The notes under the pieces: generated by a model
What the model saw: only the letters and a program-made list of their open reading frames with translations
Told to the model about the DNA's origin: nothing
Databases searched by the model: none
Position numbers and translations under genes: made by a program
In this document: positions 45,046 to 53,008 of the stretch, in pieces
Layout: each line of letters begins with the position of its first letter
Position numbering within the stretch: position 1 is the stretch's first letter
From: an uncultured Clostridia bacterium
GTDB taxonomy: Bacteria; Bacillota; Clostridia; Oscillospirales; Acutalibacteraceae
NCBI GenBank assembly: GCA_945912145.1
Contig: CAMEBF010000004.1
Coordinates: 78,357 to 142,356, forward strand
Reading direction: 5' to 3'
DNA: 64,000 bases

Positions 45046-46862
45046 GACGTTTCCTCCTCCCCTGTTTCGCGGTAAGCGGACGCCTGCATGGCGAACATCG
45101 AGGCATACAGGCCGCCCTTCGCCGTCAGTTCGTCGTGCGTGCCGCTTTCCGTGACCGTGCCGGCGTCAAAGACAAAGATTTTATCCGAGAGCACCGCGCT
45201 CGAAAGACGGTGCGAGATGTAGACGACGGTTTTGTTTTCCGTCGCTTTCAGCAGGCTTTCATACATTTTATATTCGGCGATGGGGTCAAGCGCGGAGGAC
45301 GGCTCATCGAGCACCGCCAGCGCAAAGGGTCTTGCGAACATTCTCGCCGCCGCGATCTTCTGCTGTTCGCCGCCGGACAGTCCCGCCCCCTTATCGTCAA
45401 ATTCCCTTGTCAGCACCGTGTCCGCGCCGTTCGGAAGCGTACTGACCTTAGTGTACGCGCCGCTTGCGCGCATCGCCTGTTCGGAATCTTTGCGATCCTG
45501 TTCATTCTCGCATTCGCGGCAGAGCACATTTTCATTGACGGTCAGCGCGAACACCTTATAATCCTGAAACACCGTGCCGATCTGTTTCCGAACGGACGCC
45601 AGATCATATTCCTTGAGATTGACGCCGTTCCACAGAATTTCGCCCTCATCGGGATCGTAAAACCGCAGAAGAAGCTTGACGAAGGTGGATTTTCCCGCGC
45701 CGTTCTTACCGACGACGGCAACGGTCTCCCCTGCTGTAATCGACAGCGAAACATTTTGCAGCGACGGTTTTTCGGCGCCCGGATAGGTAAAGGTCACATT
45801 CCGGAATTCGAGTGTTTCAAGTGTTCCGGCTTCTCTTTCGCCACTGACGACATGGGATTCATAAGCCAGAAATTGCTTCAGATTGCGGAAATAGAGAGCG
45901 CGTTCCTGTAAGTCGGCAAAAGAGCCGCTCACATCGCGGACGACGTCCTTGATATTATTAATCGCGGTCATCAGTACCGAAAAATCGGCAACTTTCAAAT
46001 TTCTTTTCACAATGAATCGATACGCCGCGTAGGAATAGGTCACAACGACCGGCACAACCTCCGCCGCTACGCCGGCAAACACCTCAAAGAGAGCCAGCTT
46101 CGGGCCGTATTTGCCGATCACGGCGCGGTTCGCGTCAATGGCGTCGTGAAAGCGTTTCTGCATCACCCGGTAAATATCCGATGTTCGCATATCCTTGGCG
46201 TAGTCGCGCAGGAACACGACACGCTGCACATAGGATTTCTGCCGCTTGTTCGGTGTCATCTCCCGATCTCTCTGATAGAGAAGCCTGTTTTTGCGTCCTT
46301 GCACGGCAACAACCGCCGCGACGGACAGCAGGATCAGCAGCAATTTCGGATCGACTGTTGCGACATAGCCGATCAGAAAGATGCCCGAAAAAGTGCCGGA
46401 CACCATCTCCGCCACCGCAAACTGCACACCGTGATAGATATCGTCCGTCAGAATCTCCGTCGCGCGCTTGTAGACATCGTAAAATTCGGGATTCTCATAG
46501 CATTCGATGTCAACCTCCGCCGCCTTTCGGAAAATCTTTTCATTCAGTTTTTTATACACCACCTTGCCGCCGACCGACGAAAAATAATCGCCCAGGCAGT
46601 CCGTCCCTTTCGCCAGTAACGCGGCAACGCAGAACATCAGCAGCAGCCCCATAAAATCGCGGAACGTGCCGCCTTCGGTGATGATTTCGAGCAGCTTTTT
46701 GAGGAACAGGACTTCCTGCACATACGCCGTAAAGAACCAGTAAGCCGTCATGGTGACGATGCCGCCGAAAATAAAGCGCGGCGACGCCTGGATCAGCGTT
46801 TTTACGGCGAACGCGATATCCCGGAAAGTCCCGGTCTGCTCCCCTTTCGTTTTTTGTTTCAT
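45042..46862 (-). CDS. ABC exporter half-transporter (first subunit)
   Basis: A 606-residue exporter subunit starting at ATG 46862 (MKQKTKGEQTGTFRD) after AGGGAG. It has six membrane segments in the first 330 residues, then Walker A GKNGAGKST, signature GLSGGEQQKIAAARMF, Walker B LAVLDEPSSALDPIAEY and ISHRLSS. It is preceded by a leader ORF and a terminator, so expression is probably controlled by attenuation, as described for Bacillus bmrCD. The downstream subunit overlaps by four bases. Confidence 0.88.
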   Translation of the reverse strand: MKQKTKGEQTGTFRDIAFAVKTLIQASPRFIFGGIVTMTAYWFFTAYVQEVLFLKKLLEIITEGGTFRDFMGLLLMFCVAALLAKGTDCLGDYFSSVGGKVVYKKLNEKIFRKAAEVDIECYENPEFYDVYKRATEILTDDIYHGVQFAVAEMVSGTFSGIFLIGYVATVDPKLLLILLSVAAVVAVQGRKNRLLYQRDREMTPNKRQKSYVQRVVFLRDYAKDMRTSDIYRVMQKRFHDAIDANRAVIGKYGPKLALFEVFAGVAAEVVPVVVTYSYAAYRFIVKRNLKVADFSVLMTAINNIKDVVRDVSGSFADLQERALYFRNLKQFLAYESHVVSGEREAGTLETLEFRNVTFTYPGAEKPSLQNVSLSITAGETVAVVGKNGAGKSTFVKLLLRFYDPDEGEILWNGVNLKEYDLASVRKQIGTVFQDYKVFALTVNENVLCRECENEQDRKDSEQAMRASGAYTKVSTLPNGADTVLTREFDDKGAGLSGGEQQKIAAARMFARPFALAVLDEPSSALDPIAEYKMYESLLKATENKTVVYISHRLSSAVLSDKIFVFDAGTVTESGTHDELTAKGGLYASMFAMQASAYRETGEEETS

Positions 46863-46887
46863 AGAATCTCCCTTTCTCTTTTCGCAC

Positions 46888-46916
46888 AAAAAAAAGCCCC
46901 GGCGCAAAGCCGAGGC
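46888..46916 (-). terminator. Attenuator terminator upstream of the ABC exporter operon
   Basis: Minus strand GCCTCGGC, loop TTTGC, GCCGGGGC (8 bp, one G-U), then eight T. It lies after the leader ORF and 25 bases before the first exporter gene. GCTTTGC in its left arm and loop (46910-46904) is exactly complementary to GCAAAGC inside the leader ORF (46972-46966), a possible antiterminator pairing. Confidence 0.8.
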
Positions 46917-46934
46917 CAGAAAATATCCGTATGC

Positions 46935-47006
46935 TTACCGAGCCGAAACGGACAAAATACGCCTTGCTTTGCTGTTTTGTTTTCTCGTTCTGTAATGCAA
47001 CATCAT
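46935..47006 (-). CDS. 23-residue leader peptide of the ABC exporter operon
   Basis: A short ORF with AGGAG six bases before the ATG at 47006 (a second ATG follows directly). The product reads MMLHYRTRKQNSKARR then ILSVSAR. The RTR at residues 6-8 is an Arg-X-Arg motif, the kind of sequence at which macrolide-bound ribosomes stall; in the known ErmD leader R-L-R is at the same residues. Promoter, ORF, terminator and exporter genes are in the order expected for ribosome-mediated attenuation. Regulation by drug-induced stalling is inference. Confidence 0.65.
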   Translation of the reverse strand: MMLHYRTRKQNSKARRILSVSAR

Positions 47007-47050
47007 GCCCGTCTCCTTTCTTTGGTAAATTTTCTGTATACAGTGTTTGC

Positions 47051-47080
47051 AGTTTATCATAGTTTTTTTATTTTTGTCAA
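47051..47080 (-). promoter_or_regulatory. Putative promoter of the exporter leader
   Basis: Minus strand TTGACA (47080-47075), 18-base spacer, TAAACT (47056-47051). The -10 box is only moderate. Confidence 0.5.
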
Positions 47081-47148
47081 GGCAGTTTTCTTTTCTTTAC
47101 ATTTAATTTATATTTTGAACAAACTTCGGTAGAATTGTCGCTTTTGTC

Positions 47149-47177
47149 TTGACTTTTCGATCCCTTTGCTTTAGAAT
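47149..47177 (+). promoter_or_regulatory. Putative promoter of glyS
   Basis: TTGACT (47149-47154), 17-base spacer, TAGAAT (47172-47177), 33 bases before the start. There is no room for a T-box. Confidence 0.65.
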
Positions 47178-47210
47178 AAATAGTTGAATTGTGAAATCGG
47201 AGGTTATAAA

Positions 47211-48590
47211 ATGGACAACACCGAAAAAACCATGGAAAAAATCGTAGCCCTTTGCAAAAACAGGGGCTTTATCTTCCCCGGAAGCGATATTTACGGCGGT
47301 CTCGCCAACACGTGGGACTACGGTCCTCTTGGTGCGCGGCTGAAAAACAACGTCAAGGACACCTGGAGAAAGCGTTTTATTCAGGAGCGCAAAAACAGCT
47401 ATGAGGTGGACGCCGATATTCTGATGCACCCCAGAGTCTGGGAAGCGAGCGGCCACGTCGCTTCGTTCTCCGACCCGCTGCTGGACTGCAAAGAGTGCAA
47501 AATGCGTCACAGAGCCGACAATCTCATCGATGATTTCGATCCCGATGCGCACGCAGACGGCATGACAAAAGAGGAGATGTTCCAGTACATCAAGGATCAT
47601 CACATTCCCTGCCCGAACTGCGGCAAGCATAATTTTACCGATATCCGCGAATTCAACCTCATGTTCCAGACGTTCCGCGGTGTCACCAACAACAGCAAGA
47701 GCGTCATCTATCTGCGTCCCGAAAATGCGCAGGGTGAATACGTCAACTTCCTGAACGTTCAGCGCACGATGCGCGCCAAGCTCCCGTTCTCCATCGGTCA
47801 GATCGGCAAGGCGTTCCGCAACGAGATCACACCCGGCAACTTTACGTTCCGCACCATCGAATTTGAACAGATGGAGTTCCAGACCTTCTGCAAAGAGGGT
47901 ACGGACACCGAGCTTTACGATTATTTCAAGGCGTACGGCAAGCAGTATTTTGAGGATCTGGGCATTCCCGCCGATCATCTGCGCTACCACGATCATGAGA
48001 AGCTCGCGCACTACGCCAAAGCCGCCTGCGACATCGAATTCCTTTTCCCGTTCGGTTGGGGTGAGATCAACGGTACGCACAACCGCACGAATTTCGACCT
48101 GACGCGCCATCAGGAATACAGCGGTCAGAAAATGGAATACCTCGATCCTGAGACGAACGAGAAATTCATTCCGTTCATCATCGAATCCACCTACGGTCTT
48201 GATCGCACGGTGCTCGCGCTTCTGTGCGAGGCGTACGACGAAGAGGTCATCGACGCCGAAAAGAACGACGTACGCGTCGTGCTTCATTTAAGTCCCGCCG
48301 TCGCGCCCTACAAAGCCGCCGTTCTGCCGCTTTCCAAGAAGCTGTCCGACAAGGCACTGACCGTCTACGAACAGCTCAGCAAGAGCTTCATGACGGACTT
48401 CGACGAAACCGGCTCCATCGGCAAACGCTATCGCCGTGAGGACGAGATCGGCACGCCGTTCTGCATCACCTATGATTTCGACAGCGAAACCGACGGCTGC
48501 GTTACCGTCCGCGACCGCGACACCATGGAACAGGTCAGACTGCCCATCGGCGAGCTGGAAGCGTATATTTCTTCAAAAATCCAATTCTGA
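47211..48590 (+). CDS. glyS: Glycine--tRNA ligase (single-chain, class II alpha2 type)
   Basis: Charges tRNA-Gly. The 459-residue protein is the homodimeric type. The start MDNTEKTMEK follows GGAGG by seven bases. It has FPGSDIYGGLANTWDYGPLG, the zinc-type insertion (CKECKMRHRADN … CPNCGKHNF), motif 2 (QIGKAFRNEITPGNFTFRTI), EFEQMEFQTF, motif 3 (ESTYGLDRTVLAL) and a C-terminal anticodon-binding domain. It is monocistronic with a terminator. Confidence 0.96.
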   Translation: MDNTEKTMEKIVALCKNRGFIFPGSDIYGGLANTWDYGPLGARLKNNVKDTWRKRFIQERKNSYEVDADILMHPRVWEASGHVASFSDPLLDCKECKMRHRADNLIDDFDPDAHADGMTKEEMFQYIKDHHIPCPNCGKHNFTDIREFNLMFQTFRGVTNNSKSVIYLRPENAQGEYVNFLNVQRTMRAKLPFSIGQIGKAFRNEITPGNFTFRTIEFEQMEFQTFCKEGTDTELYDYFKAYGKQYFEDLGIPADHLRYHDHEKLAHYAKAACDIEFLFPFGWGEINGTHNRTNFDLTRHQEYSGQKMEYLDPETNEKFIPFIIESTYGLDRTVLALLCEAYDEEVIDAEKNDVRVVLHLSPAVAPYKAAVLPLSKKLSDKALTVYEQLSKSFMTDFDETGSIGKRYRREDEIGTPFCITYDFDSETDGCVTVRDRDTMEQVRLPIGELEAYISSKIQF

Positions 48591-48604
48591 TTCTCAAAAA
48601 AATC

Positions 48605-48636
48605 AGCGCGGTTCCGTCCGGGATCGCGCTTTTTTA
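48605..48636 (+). terminator. Terminator of glyS
   Basis: AGCGCGGTTCC, loop GTCC, GGGATCGCGCT, followed by a T-run. Confidence 0.85.
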
Positions 48637-48637
48637 T

Positions 48638-48666
48638 TTGACATTCGGAAAAAACAGGTATATAAT
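48638..48666 (+). promoter_or_regulatory. Sigma-A promoter of the GH5 gene
   Basis: TTGACA (48638-48643), 17-base spacer, TATAAT (48661-48666), starting directly after the glyS terminator. Confidence 0.8.
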
Positions 48667-48700
48667 ACAAGTAAAGTAAAAAATCCGGGAGGATATCGTT

Positions 48701-50173
48701 ATGAAACAAACAGCAACCCGCATTTTATCCGTATTCCTGGCGTTTCTTTGCGCTTTGTCCGTCTTCTCCGTCGCGGTTACCGCCGAAGATGCGCAAAACA
48801 TCAGCATCACGGCAGAAGACGCACTTCACGCCGAAGGCAGCAAGATCTATAATGCAAAAGGCGAAGAGGTCTTTCTGCGCGGTCTGAATCTCGGCGGCTG
48901 GCTGATCCAGGAGGACTGGTTCACGCCTGTTTCCAACAACGCGCAGGGGGATCTGTATACCCTGGGTGTCTTTGAGGAACGCTTCGGCCTTGAAAAGGCC
49001 TATGAGCTTTTCAACATCTATCAGGACAACTGGATCACGGAAGCCGATTTCAAGAACATTGCCGATATGGGCTTCAACTGCGTCCGCATTCCGTTCTGGT
49101 ACCGCAATTTCCAGTCCGATGATAACGGAACATGGATCCTTGACGAAAACGGCGAAATCGATCTGTCCCGTCTCGAATGGGCGGTGGATATGTGCCGCAA
49201 ATACGGCATCTACGCCATTCTCGATCTGCACGGCGCAAACGGTGCGCAGGGCAACTCCGGTCACGCGGGAATCAAGAACAGCTACCATTTCTTCGACCGC
49301 ACAGAAAAAGGTGAATGGTATCGTAAGCAGGCAGCGGAGCTGTGGGAAGTCATTGCCGAGCGTTTTGCCGGCGATCCGGCCGTCGCGATGTTCGATCTGC
49401 TCAATGAGCCGATGTGCGGCGTCCCGGTACAGAACAGAATTTATTCCTATATCTGGGAATTTTACGACATGGCGTATGACAAAATCCGCGCCAAAGATCC
49501 CGACCGCATGATCACAATGATCGGCACATGGAGCGCCGATAAGCTCCCGAATCCGAAAAAGTACGGCTGGACGAACGTTGTCTATCAGTACCATCAGTAC
49601 GATAAAAACGAATCCGACTACACAACCAGAATCGCAGCCGGCTGGGCCTGCGGTTACAATGTTCCGATGTACGCCGGAGAATTCTATCCGGTCAGCGACA
49701 AGGTCACGCTGGAATTTGCCATCAAGGCCTATGATGCGAACGGCATGATCTGGACGCTCTGGACCTATAAGGGCTACAACGGCTGGGCGGCCAATTCGGA
49801 TTGGTTCCTCTACGGCAGCACTTCAAACGAACTGACCGTCGACATTCACAACGACAGCTATGAAGAAATCGCACGGAAGTGGGGGGAAGGCCTGCAAACC
49901 AACAGCGGCAACTTCACCGAGGCGGGAATCTATCAGACGGCCAAGCAGTTCCTTCCCGACGCAACGCTTGAGAACGCGCCGTTCAACACGCAGGAAGACA
50001 TCGATAATTATGTCGCTTCTGCGCCGAAAACCGGCGGCAGCTACTACGGCCGGATGACCTGCTTCTTCTGCAAGAGCTATCAGTCGCTTGCCTCCATTCC
50101 GATCATCGGCGACATCATGCGTCAGATTCATTCGCTTATTCATACATTCCAGACCAGACAGAACATGAAATAA
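48701..50173 (+). CDS. Secreted glycoside hydrolase family 5 protein
   Basis: A 490-residue exported beta-glucanase/cellulase-like enzyme. The signal peptide (MKQTATRILSVFLAFLCALS) is cut near VTAED. The (beta/alpha)8 domain covers about residues 45-400: LRGLNLGGWLIQEDWF, GFNCVRIPFWYRNF, the acid/base Glu in FDLLNEPMCG and the nucleophile Glu in MYAGEFYP. The LNLGGWL start resembles exo-beta-1,3-glucanase-like GH5 members. No carbohydrate-binding module or dockerin follows; instead about 90 residues of no recognised type, with a hydrophobic stretch (LASIPIIGDIM), end the protein. Confidence 0.88.
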   Translation: MKQTATRILSVFLAFLCALSVFSVAVTAEDAQNISITAEDALHAEGSKIYNAKGEEVFLRGLNLGGWLIQEDWFTPVSNNAQGDLYTLGVFEERFGLEKAYELFNIYQDNWITEADFKNIADMGFNCVRIPFWYRNFQSDDNGTWILDENGEIDLSRLEWAVDMCRKYGIYAILDLHGANGAQGNSGHAGIKNSYHFFDRTEKGEWYRKQAAELWEVIAERFAGDPAVAMFDLLNEPMCGVPVQNRIYSYIWEFYDMAYDKIRAKDPDRMITMIGTWSADKLPNPKKYGWTNVVYQYHQYDKNESDYTTRIAAGWACGYNVPMYAGEFYPVSDKVTLEFAIKAYDANGMIWTLWTYKGYNGWAANSDWFLYGSTSNELTVDIHNDSYEEIARKWGEGLQTNSGNFTEAGIYQTAKQFLPDATLENAPFNTQEDIDNYVASAPKTGGSYYGRMTCFFCKSYQSLASIPIIGDIMRQIHSLIHTFQTRQNMK

Positions 50174-50198
50174 TTCCGTCAAAACGGACACAGGCATA

Positions 50199-50232
50199 AA
50201 AAAATCAGCGGTTTTCCATGCCGCTGATTTTT
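50199..50232. terminator. Bidirectional terminator between the GH5 and XRE genes
   Basis: AAAAATCAGCGG and CCGCTGATTTTT flank a short loop. The end of the XRE gene overlaps the right arm. Confidence 0.85.
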
Positions 50233-50440
50233 ATTCTTTATACCGTTCCGGATTGCTGGTCAGTCCCAGAATATAATCAACCGATGTGCCGTACAGTTCG
50301 GAGAGCTGAATCAGCATGGCAATGGGAATCTCGCGTTTTTCGCATTCATACTGCGAATAGGTGTTCTGCCGAACGCCGAGCAAGGACGCAATATATGTCT
50401 GCGTATAGTCATGGTCTTCCCTCAGATCCTTCAATCTCAC
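50231..50440 (-). CDS. XRE-family HTH regulator
   Basis: A 69-residue Cro/C1-type helix-turn-helix protein (LKDLREDHDYTQTYIASLLG, VRQNTYSQYECEKREIPIAM) with the common C-terminal YGTSVDYILGLT. It starts with GTG at 50440, eight bases after AGGAGG. It is divergent from the metallophosphoesterase gene, whose promoter region carries repeated ATCTYATTTTG-like words that could be its operators. Confidence 0.9.
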   Translation of the reverse strand: MRLKDLREDHDYTQTYIASLLGVRQNTYSQYECEKREIPIAMLIQLSELYGTSVDYILGLTSNPERYKE

Positions 50441-50487
50441 AATGCTCTCCTCCTATAAATTTATTGTAGTATATTTTTTGATTTCTC

Positions 50488-50564
50488 TTGACAATTATCT
50501 CATTTTGTGATATAATTCACATAAATCTAAAATGTATGATAGGATGAAGTATCTTATTTTGGGA
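50488..50564 (+). promoter_or_regulatory. Consensus promoter with repeated operator-like words
   Basis: TTGACA (50488-50493), 17 bases, TATAAT (50511-50516). ATCTCATTTTGTGA (50497-50510) fills the spacer and a near copy ATCTTATTTTGGGA (50551-50564) overlaps the ribosome-binding site of the metallophosphoesterase gene; a weaker ATCTAAAATGTATGA lies between. Confidence 0.6.
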
Positions 50565-50574
50565 GGTAATCTGT

Positions 50575-51591
50575 ATGCGATCCTTTTTCTCCATTCTGAT
50601 GGCCGTTTTTACGGCGATCTTCTCGTTCCTTTCCACGGACGGCGCGCTGCGTCAGCTTCGGAACAAAGGTGACATTTCCGGATTCGCCGAAACGGCGGAG
50701 TTCCGAGAGTTACCCGCACTGCAAACCGATGAAAACGGCGATTTTACCGTTCTGCAATTCTCCGACACCCATTTTACAACGGGGCTGTCCTATGCGGATA
50801 TCGCGGTGCTGCAAAAAATGAAAGAGCAGACACTCACCTACTCTCCCGATCTGGTCGTCATTTCCGGCGATATGATCGACGACGGCGATTCCGGCGCGTT
50901 CAACAAGGAATATGTGCTGCAAACCGTCGGCGAGCTGTTCGATTCTCTTGAGCAGTACTGGGCGTATGTTCCCGGCAACAACGACGGCATGAACTACGGC
51001 ACTTCTGCCGATGTGACGGCATATCTCGCGCAGTATGAATACTGCCTTGCGGCGGACGTCAGGGAGATTTCCGGCGGCGCGCAGTACAGCATTGATATTC
51101 TGGACGGCGAGACGCTCACGCATTCGCTTGTGTTCTTAGATACAATGGATTACGACGACACGGATGACGAGCACATCTACGGCTATGTTCACGAAGATCA
51201 GGTCGAATGGTGTCGCAAGGAAATCGCCGCCAAGCAAAGCGTCAATCCCGACGTCAGGGTAAGCGTTTTCGTGCATGAGAACACACCGGCGTTCAACGAG
51301 GCAGCAAAGAACGGAAGTCCCTATCAGGACGGCTATGCGACGGTACCCGTCAGCGACGAAAAATATCTGATTCCGAAGAATCAGCCGCTTGACGATGTAT
51401 TCGCCGAAGCCGGCTGCGTGGGACTGGTCTCGATGGGACACAGCCACCCGTCAGAATGCCAGTGCAGTTTTTATGAGGGCACCTATTATCACATCACACC
51501 GCAGACTAAAAACATGAGCACGCTCATCACGATTCATACAGCGGCGGACAATACAAAAGAAATGTACGACTTTACAGCGATTCAAAGCTGA
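50575..51591 (+). CDS. Exported calcineurin-like metallophosphoesterase
   Basis: A 338-residue phosphoesterase with an N-terminal hydrophobic export/anchor sequence (MRSFFSILMAVFTAIFSFLS). Metal-binding motifs are in the expected order: FSDTHF (about 63), ISGDMIDDG (about 99), PGNNDG (GNH-like, about 139), VHENTP and GHSHPSE (about 290). GNND in place of GNHD means the usual catalytic His is Asn, but related families carry this too. Substrate unknown. Confidence 0.85.
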   Translation: MRSFFSILMAVFTAIFSFLSTDGALRQLRNKGDISGFAETAEFRELPALQTDENGDFTVLQFSDTHFTTGLSYADIAVLQKMKEQTLTYSPDLVVISGDMIDDGDSGAFNKEYVLQTVGELFDSLEQYWAYVPGNNDGMNYGTSADVTAYLAQYEYCLAADVREISGGAQYSIDILDGETLTHSLVFLDTMDYDDTDDEHIYGYVHEDQVEWCRKEIAAKQSVNPDVRVSVFVHENTPAFNEAAKNGSPYQDGYATVPVSDEKYLIPKNQPLDDVFAEAGCVGLVSMGHSHPSECQCSFYEGTYYHITPQTKNMSTLITIHTAADNTKEMYDFTAIQS

Positions 51592-51632
51592 AAAAATGTC
51601 CCGGACTTCGGAAGAGGTTCGAGACATTTTTT
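51592..51632 (+). terminator. Terminator of the metallophosphoesterase gene
   Basis: AAAAATGTC pairs with GACATTTTT across an inner loop, followed by T. Confidence 0.75.
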
Positions 51633-51670
51633 ATATAAACACGAGAATCGGACAGATTTCTTTAATAAAT

Positions 51671-52100
51671 AATGTGCAAAGTTCAAAGTGCAAAGTGCAG
51701 TTTCGGAAGCGCTTCGCGCTTGAATTTTACGCCTGCGGCGCGTGGCTTCGCAGTGAAGTTTGTCCCTATGGGACAAGTGAAGCAGCCCTTCGGGCTATGA
51801 AGGTTCGCCTTAGCCGAAGTGAAGTTTTTACCTGTCGGCAAAAGTTTCGGAAGCGCTTCGCGCTTGAATTTTACGCCTGCGGCGCGTGGCTTCGCAGTGA
51901 AGTTTGTCCCTATGGGACAAGTGAAGCAGCCCTTCGGGCTATGAAGGTTCGGCTTCGCCGAAGTGAAGTTTTTGCCTGTCGGCAAAAGTTTCGGAAGCCC
52001 TGCGGGCTTGATTTTTACGCCTGCGGCGCTCTTTTATAATCAAAAGACGAAGCCTTTTCCGACATTGAACTTTGAACTTTGCACTTTGAACTTTGAGCTT
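51671..52100. repeat. Expanded heptad-armed element with a 144-bp tandem hairpin array
   Basis: Left arm GTTCAAA, GTGCAAA, GTGCAG; right arm with GAACTTT, GCACTTT, GAACTTT heptads. Between them is a 144-bp unit starting at 51701, 51845 and 51989 (third copy partial). Each unit is a string of short hairpins: AAGCGC-ttc-GCGCTT, TTGTCCC-tat-GGGACAA, GCCC-ttc-GGGC, TTCGGC-ttc-GCCGAA and TTTTGCC-tgtc-GGCAAAA, separated by GTGAAG-type spacers. ORFs across it stay open only because 144 is a multiple of three. Confidence 0.9.
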
Positions 52101-52164
52101 CCATCTGTTTACAATCAGTTTATATAGGAATTTATAATGATAAAAGAAAAGGAAGGGAAAGAAA

Positions 52165-52947
52165 ATGTTTCAGATTCTCATTTTTATCATCGCCGGGCTC
52201 GGCGCAGGCGTCGGCACGGGACTGGCGGGGCTTTCCGCCGCCGCTGTCATTTCGCCGATGCTCATTACGTTCTGCGGTTTTCCCGCATATGAAGCCATCG
52301 GCATTGCGCTCGCTTCCGACGTGCTCGCGTCCGCCGTTTCCGCCGCGACATACGGAAAACATAAAAACCTCGACATCAAAAACGGCATGGTCATGATGGT
52401 CACGGTGATGGCGTTGACCGTCGCCGGCAGTTTTTTAGCGTCGAAGATGTCGAATACGGCGATGGGCAATTTCTCGGTGCTGATGACATTCCTGCTCGGC
52501 GTGAAATTCATCGTCAAGCCCGTCATGACGACCAAGGAACAGATGCAGAAAAAGAGCCGCCGGACGCAGATTTTGCAGTCCATCGCCTGCGGCATTGTGA
52601 TTGGTCTGATTTGCGGGTTTATCGGTGCCGGCGGCGGCATGATGATGCTGATTATCTTAACCTCCGTGCTCGGCTATGAACTGAAAACGGCGGTCGGCAC
52701 AAGCGTTTTCATCATGACATTCACCGCGTTGACCGGAGCCGTTTCCCATTTCGTCATCGGCGGTATGCCCGATACGACGGCGCTGATTGTCTGCGTCCTC
52801 GCGACGTTCGTCGGCGCGCAGGTTTCCGCTCATTTCGCGAACAAAGCCTCTGCCAAAACGCTCAACCGTGTGACCGGCGTCGTATTGGCCGTCCTCGGCG
52901 CGGCAATGCTCATCGTTTCACAGCTACAAAAGCACGGAGTTTTATAA
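52165..52947 (+). CDS. TauE/SafE-family membrane transporter
   Basis: A 260-residue protein with about eight membrane segments, of the sulfite-exporter TauE/SafE family. Characteristic are the start GLGAGVGTGLAGLSAAAVISP and the internal repeat GLICGFIGAGGGMMMLIILT. Substrate is probably an anion such as a sulfur oxyanion or organosulfonate; the family is broad. ATG 52165 follows GGAAGGGAAAG. Monocistronic. Confidence 0.9.
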   Translation: MFQILIFIIAGLGAGVGTGLAGLSAAAVISPMLITFCGFPAYEAIGIALASDVLASAVSAATYGKHKNLDIKNGMVMMVTVMALTVAGSFLASKMSNTAMGNFSVLMTFLLGVKFIVKPVMTTKEQMQKKSRRTQILQSIACGIVIGLICGFIGAGGGMMMLIILTSVLGYELKTAVGTSVFIMTFTALTGAVSHFVIGGMPDTTALIVCVLATFVGAQVSAHFANKASAKTLNRVTGVVLAVLGAAMLIVSQLQKHGVL

Positions 52948-52964
52948 GCCTTATCAGCCATTAT

Positions 52965-52992
52965 AAAAAGCAGCCCGAAAGAGCTGCTTTTT
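52965..52992. terminator. Bidirectional terminator between TauE and GH35 genes
   Basis: AAAAAGCAGC, loop ccgaaaga, GCTGCTTTTT. Confidence 0.9.
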
Positions 52993-53008
52993 CTGTTTCC
53001 ATTTTGAA

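Noticed and set aside
46863..47210. T-box riboswitch before glyS or other tRNA-ligase genes
   Set aside because: glyS has a 33-base leader only; hisS and aspS have no leader with T-box sequence or specifier hairpin.
50575..51591. Metallophosphoesterase judged inactive because GNHD reads GNND
   Set aside because: All metal-ligand motifs are otherwise present and related families tolerate this change, so loss of activity is not supported.
51701..52020. Possible CRISPR array
   Set aside because: Only two full copies of a 144-bp unit, no unique spacers, no cas genes.
51596..52039. Open frames on both strands through 51.6-52.0 kb with a repeated protein pattern
   Set aside because: The frames stay open because the 144-bp repeat unit is a multiple of three. 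Sequence is a hairpin array without start signals.
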